In this document: positions 7,671-13,965 of the stretch, piece by piece
How positions within the stretch are numbered: position 1 is the stretch's first letter
Layout of the letters: the number at the start of each line of letters is the position of its first letter
DNA from: Archangium sp.
GTDB lineage: Bacteria > Myxococcota > Myxococcia > Myxococcales > Myxococcaceae
DNA: 18,808 bases
Assembly: GCA_016793585.1 (NCBI GenBank)
Contig: JAEUJR010001153.1
Coordinates: 1-18,808 of the forward strand
Direction: 5' to 3'
The notes under the pieces: model-generated
The model's database searches: none
Told to the model about the DNA's origin: nothing
Seen by the model: only the letters and a program-made list of their open reading frames with translations
Position numbers and translations under genes: made by a program

Positions 7671-8809
7671 CGTGGCTCGAGCAGCTCGGTGATGCGCTGC
7701 CGCACGGGCGCGAGCTGCGCCGGCAGCGCGTTCACGTCGAACGAGGCGTCGATCTCCCTCGCGACGCCTTCGAGCTTCAGCTTCCACCGCTCGACGGCGT
7801 TGGCGTCGTCTGCGGCGGGGCGTTGCTCGAAGAGGCCGCTCGCGGTCTCGACGATGCGTGCGGCGCGAACGCCGGGCGCGTTCGAGGCGGCCTCGGCGGC
7901 GGCGACGAGCGTCGAGCTCTGCGAGTGTCTGAGCACGTCTTTCAAGACGTCTTGTGCGAGTCGTTGCCCGTCGAGCGTGGGCACCGCATAGAGAATCGGC
8001 CAGAGGTCGGCGTCGGTCGGCTCGGTTCGGCCAGCGAGCACGGCGGCCGCGCAGGCGAGCCGCTGCACCTTCACGACGCGGCGGTCGGAGAGCTCGACGC
8101 CAGCCTTTCGCAGCAGACGAACCGCGTGGGCCAGCGGGTCTCTCAACCGCGTGGTGTTCGCGTTGCGCGCGGCGGTCGACAAGACGTCGACGTGCTCGAG
8201 CGAGGCCTTCTGCTCGAGCGAGCTGCGGGCGAGCGCCGCGCCACCATCGAGCAGCGCCTCGAGCTTCGCGTCGGCGATGGGCTCGACGAAGACGCGCACG
8301 AGAAACCGGTCGGCGAAGGCCGCGAGCGACGGCTCTTCGGGAATCGCGTTCGAGGCGCCGATGCAGACGCGCAGCGGGCACTTCACCAGCGTGTGGCCGC
8401 GTCGAAAGACCCGCTCGTTCAAGAGCCCGAGCAGCGTGTTCAGAATCGCGGTCGACCCGAGGAACACCTCGTCGAGAAAGGCAATGTCGGCCTCGGGCAG
8501 CATGCCGGCGGTCTGCGTCTCGACGACGCCTTCCTTCAACTTGCGAAGGTCGATGGGCCCGAACACCTCGGACGGCTCGGTGAAGCGGCCCAGCAGGTAC
8601 TCGAAGTAGCGCCCGCCCAGCGTCCTGGCGACGCGCCGCACGGCTTCGCTCTTCGCCGTTCCGGGAGGCCCGATGACGAGCAGGTGCTCCTGGGCGATGG
8701 CCGTGAGCGCGACGAGGTCGACCAGCTGTTCGCGGTCGACGAGCCCGGTGCCCGCCAGCGTGAGCGCGTCGCGAACGGCCAGGGAGGCTTCGGGAAGGGT
8801 GGGAGCCAT
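7667..8809 (-). CDS. MoxR-family AAA+ ATPase
   Basis: Encodes 380 aa from the ATG at 8809..8807; the frame is open further upstream, but MAPTLPEASLAVRDAL begins the normal MoxR N-terminus. Visible motifs are Walker A GPPGTAKS (47-54), Walker B IAFLDE (109-114), sensor 1 Asn154 in GASNAIPEE, the Arg finger in FADRFLVRV (165-173), and the MoxR insertion GRFTEPSEVFGPIDLRKLKEG (74-94). The C-terminus (240-340) is the helical lid. MoxR proteins form hexamers that use ATP to remodel or insert cofactors into partners carrying vWA domains. It is the first gene of the minus-strand run and has no clear ribosome site; a TAGTCT -10-like hexamer lies 11 nt upstream, suggesting a very short leader. Confidence 0.95.
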   Translation of the reverse strand: MAPTLPEASLAVRDALTLAGTGLVDREQLVDLVALTAIAQEHLLVIGPPGTAKSEAVRRVARTLGGRYFEYLLGRFTEPSEVFGPIDLRKLKEGVVETQTAGMLPEADIAFLDEVFLGSTAILNTLLGLLNERVFRRGHTLVKCPLRVCIGASNAIPEEPSLAAFADRFLVRVFVEPIADAKLEALLDGGAALARSSLEQKASLEHVDVLSTAARNANTTRLRDPLAHAVRLLRKAGVELSDRRVVKVQRLACAAAVLAGRTEPTDADLWPILYAVPTLDGQRLAQDVLKDVLRHSQSSTLVAAAEAASNAPGVRAARIVETASGLFEQRPAADDANAVERWKLKLEGVAREIDASFDVNALPAQLAPVRQRITELLEPR

Positions 8810-8867
8810 GAGCGTGCCGCAGACTAGTCGAGCGTCGGCCGAGAGAGACGCGCTACACCCTGCCCGC
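8810..8867. promoter_or_regulatory. Divergent promoter region between moxR and the thioesterase gene
   Basis: This 58-bp gap separates two genes reading outward. Near the moxR side is the 8-bp palindrome GACTAGTC (8822-8829). On the minus strand this includes TAGTCT (8826..8821), a plausible -10 hexamer that would leave only a few bases of leader before the moxR ATG. Towards the thioesterase, TACACC (8854-8859) lies 8 nt before the ATG. No strong -35 or Shine-Dalgarno sequence is visible on either side. That promoters lie here follows from the gene arrangement; the exact elements are guesses. Confidence 0.5.
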
Positions 8868-9248
8868 ATGACCGCGCCGCCCACCGCCGCTCCCGTCATT
8901 CGCACCATCGCCATGCCCACCGACACGAACCCGGCGGGTGACATCTTCGGTGGGTGGCTGCTCTCTCAGATGGACATGGCCGCAGGCAGCGCTGCCACGA
9001 GACGGGCACGAGGCCGCTGCGCCACCATCGCCATCGACGCCATGGAGTTCTTGAAGCCCGTGTTCGTCGGCGACGAGGTCAGCCTCTACGCGACGCTCGA
9101 GCGCGTTGGCCGAACGTCGATGCGCATCAAGGTCGAGGCGTGGCGGCGCAACCGCTTTGAGGAGCAGACCGAGCTCGTCACCTCGGGCTCGTTCACCTTC
9201 GTCGCCATCGACGACCACCGTCGCCCCAGACCGATTCCCGCGGAGTGA
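8868..9248 (+). CDS. Acyl-CoA thioesterase, YciA type (hotdog fold)
   Basis: Encodes 126 aa (E. coli YciA is about 132). Residues 18-38 carry the family signature TDTNPAGDIFGGWLLSQMD, followed by the central AIDAMEFLKPVFVGDEVSLYA segment, the usual hotdog core with the substrate-loop LKPVFVGD. Such enzymes hydrolyse a range of acyl-CoAs in the cytoplasm. I start at the ATG at 8868; the frame is open upstream into the moxR gene on the other strand but carries no family sequence. The gene stands alone, divergent from moxR and 83 bp before the permease gene. No clear ribosome site precedes it, which suggests a short or absent leader. Confidence 0.93.
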   Translation: MTAPPTAAPVIRTIAMPTDTNPAGDIFGGWLLSQMDMAAGSAATRRARGRCATIAIDAMEFLKPVFVGDEVSLYATLERVGRTSMRIKVEAWRRNRFEEQTELVTSGSFTFVAIDDHRRPRPIPAE

Positions 9249-9331
9249 GCGCTTCAATCAGTCGGGCTTCTGTGTTGATTTTGACTTTCACTCGCAAAAT
9301 GGCGGAGGCTTCGTGATGAAACGAGGCGACC
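9249..9331 (+). promoter_or_regulatory. AT-rich leader of the iron permease gene with an inverted repeat
   Basis: A markedly AT-rich patch (about 9272-9300) stands out against the GC-rich surroundings. It contains TTGACT (9281-9286), and ATTTTG (9278-9283) facing CAAAAT (9295-9300) as an inverted repeat with an 11-nt spacer. A GAGG ribosome site (9323-9326) lies 5 nt before the ATG at 9332. Control by iron through a Fur-type repressor would be natural for the downstream permease, but I do not see a convincing Fur box. Confidence 0.45.
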
Positions 9332-11161
9332 ATGAGACGAGCGCTGGTGATGACGGTGTTGGCAGTGTCGGCGGGCGCTCGCGCCGAGAGCGCCGAGTGG
9401 CATCGCGTCGTCGCGCTGCTGCAGTACCTCGAGGGTGACTACGCCGCCGCGGTGGCCGAGCAGAACGCCGACGAGCTGGCAGAGCAGAGGGGGCTGGCCG
9501 ACGAGGCAGTGACGGCGCTGACCGAGCTGGGCCCGGCAGGCGCTCCGTTTCTCGAGCGCGCGAAGCAGCTGCAGGCCGACATCGGGGCAGGGCGTGCGGC
9601 CGAGGGCGTCATCGCCGGGTGCCACGCCCTCGTGCACGACATCGTCTCGTCGCAGGGCCTGTCACGCGCTCCACGGGTGACGCCCGACCTCGCCGCCGGC
9701 CAGGCGCTCTTCACCGCGCAGTGTTCGTCGTGTCACGGGCTCGAGGGCAAGGGCGACGGCCCGGCCGCGAAGGGGCTCACGCCCGCGCCAGCCAACTTCC
9801 ACGACGCCGCGCGCATGCAGACGCTCACGCCGTACAAGGTGTTCAACACCACGACGTTCGGCATCAAGGGCACGCCAATGCCCGGCTTCCCGGCGCTCTC
9901 CGAGGTCGAACGATGGAGCGTGGCCTTCTTCGTCTTCACGCTTCGTCAGCCCGCGTGCCATGCGCAACCGGGGTTGGAGCCGGAGCTCGAGGTGCTCGCG
10001 ACCTCGACCGACGTGCAGCTGGCCCAACGACTCGGAGCCGATGGCGTCTCCTGTGCCCGCCGCGTCATGCCGCAGACCGACGAGTCGTCTGCGTTGGCCG
10101 TCGCGCGCGCAGGCCTCGAGCAGGCGCGAACGTTCGCCAGGGCCGGCCAGTGGGACGACGCGCGCAAGGCCGTCGTCGACGCGTACCTGCTCGGGCTGGA
10201 GCCCATCGAGCCGACCCTGCGCGCGCGAGACCCGCAGCTGGTCGACGCGCTCGAGCAGGGCTTCACCCGAGCCCGCCTCGCAGCGCAGCGCCGCGACGGC
10301 TTCGACGCGCAGGTCGACTCGTTGCTCGCGCAGCTCTCACCGCAGAACACTCCGTCGAAGGGTGACTTCTGGTCGGTCTTCTTCGCCTCGCTCATCATCC
10401 TGCTGCGCGAGGGTTTCGAGGCCACCATCGTCGTCGGCGCGCTGCTGGCGGTGATGAAGAAGATGGGCGCGACGGCGCAGGTGCGCGTCGTTCACGCAGG
10501 CTGGGTCTCGGCGCTCGTCTTCGGCGTCGTCGCCTTCGTGTTCGGCCAGTCGGTGCTCGCAGGCGCGAACCGCGAATGGCTCGAGACGGTGGTGGCGCTC
10601 TTCGCGGTGGGGCTGCTGCTCTACGCGGCGCTGTGGCTCAACGCGCGCGTCAACATCAGCGCCTTCATGGGCGAGCTGCGCGGGAAGATGAAAGACGCGC
10701 TCGGCAGCGGCAGCGCCATCGGCCTCTTCACCATCTCGTTCACCTCGGTGGGGCGCGAGACCGTCGAGACCGCGCTGTTCCTTCAGGGGCTCGCCGGCGA
10801 CTCGCCGGAAGGCGTCTGGTGGGGGGCGCTCGCAGGCGGCGCCGCGCTCGTGGTGCTGGTGGTCTTCGTACGCACCGTCGGCTTCAAGCTGCCGATGAAG
10901 GCGCTCTTCAACGCGTCGACGGTGTTGCTGGTGGCGACGGCGGTGATGCTGCTGGGCAAGGGGCTTCATGGGTTGCAGGAGCTCGGCGTGTTGCCGCTCT
11001 CGCCGCTGCCCCTCTTCACCATCGACGCGCTCGGCATCTACCCCGACGCCCTCACGCTCGTGCCGCAGGGGGTGTTGGCCGCCGCGCCGCTGCTGTGGTG
11101 GGCGTTCACCCGTCAGCGGCCGGCGTCGCCGATTCCGCCCGGCGCCGAGTCGGCCCGCTGA
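9332..11161 (+). CDS. FTR1-family iron permease with N-terminal cytochrome c domain
   Basis: Encodes 609 aa. Residues 1-18 are a signal peptide. Residues 20-115 form a helical periplasmic segment. Residues 118-207 are a monohaem cytochrome c domain with CSSCH (131-135) and a plausible axial Met183 in GTPMPGF. Residues 250-340 are again helical. From about 348 come the membrane helices of an FTR1/EfeU-type permease, with REGFE (359-363) and a second RETVE (475-479), the motifs that bind iron in this family. The haem domain probably feeds an oxidation step coupled to Fe(II) uptake, in place of a separate multicopper oxidase; this is inference. The ATG at 9332 has GAGG 5 nt upstream. The last 49 bp overlap the convergent reductase gene. 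Confidence 0.93.
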   Translation: MRRALVMTVLAVSAGARAESAEWHRVVALLQYLEGDYAAAVAEQNADELAEQRGLADEAVTALTELGPAGAPFLERAKQLQADIGAGRAAEGVIAGCHALVHDIVSSQGLSRAPRVTPDLAAGQALFTAQCSSCHGLEGKGDGPAAKGLTPAPANFHDAARMQTLTPYKVFNTTTFGIKGTPMPGFPALSEVERWSVAFFVFTLRQPACHAQPGLEPELEVLATSTDVQLAQRLGADGVSCARRVMPQTDESSALAVARAGLEQARTFARAGQWDDARKAVVDAYLLGLEPIEPTLRARDPQLVDALEQGFTRARLAAQRRDGFDAQVDSLLAQLSPQNTPSKGDFWSVFFASLIILLREGFEATIVVGALLAVMKKMGATAQVRVVHAGWVSALVFGVVAFVFGQSVLAGANREWLETVVALFAVGLLLYAALWLNARVNISAFMGELRGKMKDALGSGSAIGLFTISFTSVGRETVETALFLQGLAGDSPEGVWWGALAGGAALVVLVVFVRTVGFKLPMKALFNASTVLLVATAVMLLGKGLHGLQELGVLPLSPLPLFTIDALGIYPDALTLVPQGVLAAAPLLWWAFTRQRPASPIPPGAESAR

Positions 11162-11673
11162 TACCGCAGCTGCACCAGGCCGTTCGGGTACGCCTGAATG
11201 CCGAGCAGCGTGAGTCGAAGCTCGGGCAGGCCCTGCGTGAAGAGCGGCCGCCCACTGCCGAGCAGGTGCGGCACCATCGAGAGCGTCAGCAGGTCGACGA
11301 CGTTCTCTCTCAACGCCTGCTGAGCCAGTTGGCCGCCATCGAGGTACACGTGTTCGCACCCTCGCGCCGCGAGTGATTGCAACACTGGCGCGAGCGCTCC
11401 CGAGGCCACCTCGACCCGGTCGTCCTTCAGCGCGCGGTGCGAGAACACGACGACCCGTTTCCCCTCGTACGGCCATTGGTCGAAGCCGAGCACGGTGTCG
11501 AAGGTCGACCGCCCGAGGACCACGGTGTCGATGGTCGAGAAGAAGCGCGAGTACCCATAGTCGCCGGCCGAGGGGTCGTTGAAGCGCTCGAGCCAGTCGA
11601 GGCGGCCGTCGGGTCTGGCGATCTGCTGGTCGACGCTCATGCCGAGGTAGATGGACACGCGCGGTCGGTTCAT
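11113..11673 (-). CDS. RibD_C / DHFR-like family reductase
   Basis: Encodes 186 aa, the normal size for stand-alone RibD C-terminal-type reductases (YyaP/YwjB-like). Visible features are the opening strand VSIYLGMSVDQQIARPDG (6-23), the cofactor loop VVLGRSTFD (51-59), the motif VYLDGGQLAQQAL (109-121) equivalent to the IIGGxxLY of DHFR, and PHLLGSGRPLF (135-145). The family binds NADPH; the substrate of most members is unknown, and it is not a classical FolA. The ATG at 11673..11671 lies inside a perfect palindrome shared with the divergent TetR gene, so it is very probably repressed by that regulator. Its last 49 bp overlap the permease gene tail to tail. Confident in family, not in substrate. 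Confidence 0.92.
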   Translation of the reverse strand: MNRPRVSIYLGMSVDQQIARPDGRLDWLERFNDPSAGDYGYSRFFSTIDTVVLGRSTFDTVLGFDQWPYEGKRVVVFSHRALKDDRVEVASGALAPVLQSLAARGCEHVYLDGGQLAQQALRENVVDLLTLSMVPHLLGSGRPLFTQGLPELRLTLLGIQAYPNGLVQLRYQRADSAPGGIGDAGR

Positions 11674-11695
11674 AAGTCTACACCGTAGACTTATG
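11671..11695. promoter_or_regulatory. Perfect palindrome, probable TetR-family operator
   Basis: The 11-bp arm CATAAGTCTAC (11671-11681) and its exact reverse complement GTAGACTTATG (11685-11695) are separated by ACC. The palindrome occupies most of the gap between the divergent reductase and TetR genes and contains the reductase start codon (CAT at 11671-11673). It is AT-rich compared with its surroundings, and each strand carries a TAGACT -10-like hexamer. Size, symmetry and place match TetR operators, so binding would block both transcription of the reductase and autogenous expression of the regulator. Confidence 0.85.
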
Positions 11696-11721
11696 GCCCC
11701 GTGTTCGGCAAGGTGTGCGCG

Positions 11722-12264
11722 ATGTCGAGACGCCTCGGACGGCCACCTGCGGGAACGCGACGGTTGACGCCCGAGCGCATCGTCGACGTGGCCGAGGCCG
11801 CGCTTCGACGCGGAGACCTCTCGATGCGGGCGGTGGCGAAGCGGCTCCGGGTCGATCCGATGGCGCTCTACCGGTACGTGGACTCGAAGGAGGCGCTGCT
11901 GCGGGCCATCGCGCGCCGGCGGTTCTCGGGCCTCGGCTCGTTGCCGGTGATTCGGGGGTCGTGGCGCGCACGGCTGTTCGAGGTGAGCGCCCGCTACCTC
12001 TCGGTCTGCGAGGCTTCACCGCAGCTGGTGCAGGCGCTCATCGCGTCGTCGCAGGCCGCCGAAGAGACCCGTGGCGAGTTCGAGCGGCTCGTGCGTGATG
12101 CCACCACGCCGCTCCACCTCTCTTCAGCGAACGTTCGGTTGCTGAGCGAGGTGCTCGCCGACTTCCTCCACGGCTTCGCGCTCGCGCCCGGCGCCGGAAC
12201 CGAAGGGCTGCGCTCGGAGCTCGAGCTCATCTTCGACGGCATCGAAGCCCGCGCCCGTCGCTGA
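11722..12264 (+). CDS. TetR/AcrR-family transcriptional regulator
   Basis: Encodes 180 aa from the ATG at 11722 (AAGG 8 nt upstream), starting MSRRLGRPPAG. A GTG at 11701 in the same frame would add 7 residues and is the alternative. Residues 14-62 are the TetR DNA-binding domain with the helix-turn-helix at about 33-53 (LSMRAVAKRLRVDPMALYRYV) and the following SKEALLRAI. The rest is a helical ligand-binding and dimerisation domain of the TetR_C type. It is transcribed away from the RibD_C-like reductase, with the perfect palindrome between them, so it most likely represses that gene and itself and is relieved by a small molecule that I cannot identify from sequence. Confidence 0.94.
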   Translation: MSRRLGRPPAGTRRLTPERIVDVAEAALRRGDLSMRAVAKRLRVDPMALYRYVDSKEALLRAIARRRFSGLGSLPVIRGSWRARLFEVSARYLSVCEASPQLVQALIASSQAAEETRGEFERLVRDATTPLHLSSANVRLLSEVLADFLHGFALAPGAGTEGLRSELELIFDGIEARARR

Positions 12265-12306
12265 ATCGTCACGACCCCCACACGCCTTGGTGGCACAGTC
12301 GCGCGC

Positions 12307-13929
12307 ATGAGCACGTGGAACGACGACTCCTTCCTCTCGCTGTTTCCCGAGGTGCCACCCGCGAAGGTGCGCATCGACCCTGCCCAACATGCCCCGCGCT
12401 GGCTCGTCGACGGTGAGCTGCGGGCCTTCGGTGGCCCCGCTCGTGAGGTCCGCTCCCGGGTCGCCACGCGAACCGGCGCCACGCTGAACACGACGCTGCT
12501 CGGGCATGAAGCCCAGCTCAGCGCCGACGACGCGAAGGTGGCCGTCGCCGCGGCGCAGCGCGCGTGGAACAACGGGGAAGGCGAGTGGCCGTCGGCACAC
12601 GTCGAGACGCGCATCGCGGCCGTGGAGCGCTTCGCCGCAGCCGTCGAAGCGAAGACCGACGAGATCGCGACGCTGCTCATGTGGGAGATCGGCAAGCCCT
12701 GGGCGTCGTCGCGCGACGAGGTGACCCGCAGCGTCGACTACATTCGCAACACCATCGTCGAGCTGCAGCGGCTTCGGCAGCACGACCTCTCGGTGCAGCT
12801 CGGCACCGCTGGCGGCAAGAAGCACTTCGCGCGAACCCACCGGCGTGCCCTCGGCGTCGTGCTCTGCGTGGCACCGTTCAACTACCCGGTGAACGAGTTC
12901 CTCACGACCGTCATCCCCGCGCTGCTCATGGGCAACGTCGTCATCGCCAAGACCCCGCGCTTTGGTGTGCTGGCGAACCTCGTGCTGCTCGACGCGTTTC
13001 GCGACTGCTTCCCGAAGGGCGTCGTGAGCCTGCTCCCGGGCGACGGGCGCGTGGTGATTCCCGCCGTGATGTCGGCCACCGAGCAGGACGTGGCCGGCAA
13101 CCCCACCGGCGTCGTGCACGTGCTGGCCTTCATTGGCAGCGAGGGCGCGGCGAACGCCATCATGCGCGCGCACCCGACGCCCATCACGCTGCACAAGATT
13201 CTCGGGCTGGGCGCGAAGAACCCCGCGGTGGTGTTGCCCGACGCCGACCTCGACGCCGCCGCGACCGCCATCGTGAAGGGTGGCCTGGGCTTCAACGGCC
13301 AACGCTGCACGGCCGAGAAGATCGTCTTCGTGCACCGCTCGGTCGCCGACGCGTTCACGGCGAAGGTGGCGGCGCGCGTCGATGCGCTCAAGGCCGGCAT
13401 GCCGTGGGACGAAGGCGTGGGCATCACGCCGCTGCCCGAAGACACCAAGCTCGAGACCATGCGCGCGCTCATCGACGACGCGGTCTCGAAGGGCGCGACC
13501 GTGGTGAACGCGAATGGTGGCCGCGGCGCGTTCTCGCTCATGCGGCCGGCGGTCGTGGCAGGTGTGAAGCCGGGCATGCGGCTGCTGCACGAGGAGCAGT
13601 TCGGCCCCATCATTCCCATCTCGACGTTCGACGATGCCGAGGCGGTGCTCGACTGGCAGCGGCGCTCTCCATTCGGTCAGCAGGCCGCCGTCTGGGGCAA
13701 GGCAGAGACCGCGCGGGCCTTCGTGCGAAAGTTCACCCGCTTCGTCGCGCGCGTGAACCTGAACGACGTCTGCCAGCGCGGCCCCGACTCGTTCGGCTTC
13801 AGCGCGGCCGACAAGTCAGGCTTCGGCACGCTCTCGCTCAAAGAGGCGCTGCTCTCGTTCAGCCGGCCCGTGCTCGTGCAGGCGCAGGAGCAGACGGTGC
13901 TCGACGCCTTTCTTTCGCGGCCCGGTTGA
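12307..13929 (+). CDS. Aldehyde dehydrogenase, NADP-dependent GAPDH (GapN)-like
   Basis: Encodes 540 aa, longer than the usual 475-500 because of an N-terminal extension of about 50 residues (LVDGELRAFGGPAREV) as in the non-phosphorylating GAPDH-like branch. Visible features are oxyanion Asn192 in PFNYPVN, cofactor-binding VVIAKTPRFG (211-220), nucleophile Cys334 in FNGQRCTAEK, EEQFGP (429-434) and NDVCQRGPD (486-494). The segment that is normally LELGGKNP reads LGLGAKNP, so the general-base Glu, 34 residues before the Cys in classical enzymes, is Gly300 here. It oxidises an aldehyde to an acid with NAD(P)+; glyceraldehyde-3-phosphate is a guess from branch resemblance. The gene has no ribosome site; CACAGT lies 7 nt before the ATG. 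MATE follows after 36 nt. Confidence 0.9.
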   Translation: MSTWNDDSFLSLFPEVPPAKVRIDPAQHAPRWLVDGELRAFGGPAREVRSRVATRTGATLNTTLLGHEAQLSADDAKVAVAAAQRAWNNGEGEWPSAHVETRIAAVERFAAAVEAKTDEIATLLMWEIGKPWASSRDEVTRSVDYIRNTIVELQRLRQHDLSVQLGTAGGKKHFARTHRRALGVVLCVAPFNYPVNEFLTTVIPALLMGNVVIAKTPRFGVLANLVLLDAFRDCFPKGVVSLLPGDGRVVIPAVMSATEQDVAGNPTGVVHVLAFIGSEGAANAIMRAHPTPITLHKILGLGAKNPAVVLPDADLDAAATAIVKGGLGFNGQRCTAEKIVFVHRSVADAFTAKVAARVDALKAGMPWDEGVGITPLPEDTKLETMRALIDDAVSKGATVVNANGGRGAFSLMRPAVVAGVKPGMRLLHEEQFGPIIPISTFDDAEAVLDWQRRSPFGQQAAVWGKAETARAFVRKFTRFVARVNLNDVCQRGPDSFGFSAADKSGFGTLSLKEALLSFSRPVLVQAQEQTVLDAFLSRPG

Positions 13930-13965
13930 GTCAGGAGCGACAGGCCTCGCCGTCGTCGCTGCGCC

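Noticed and set aside
898..8827. Several long open frames on the plus strand opposite the minus-strand operon (for example 898-2706, 2862-5810, 5147-6691 and 7244-8827)
   Set aside because: They mirror the reading frames of recognised genes. High third-position G/C removes stop codons from the opposite strand. Their translations are rich in Arg, Ala, His and Pro without any family motif.
9299..9316. Five-codon upstream ORF (ATG at 9299 to TGA) before the permease gene
   Set aside because: It is too short to judge, and its only support is a GGAGG that lies inside it, not before it.
11113..11673. Second folA (resistance-type dihydrofolate reductase)
   Set aside because: The motifs fit the RibD C-terminal/YyaP-like group better than classical DHFR: it lacks the PEDL-type catalytic segment of FolA.
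12290..12306. Sigma-54-like TGGCAC element before the aldehyde dehydrogenase gene
   Set aside because: The downstream half lacks TTGC, and the position would put the transcription start beyond the ATG.
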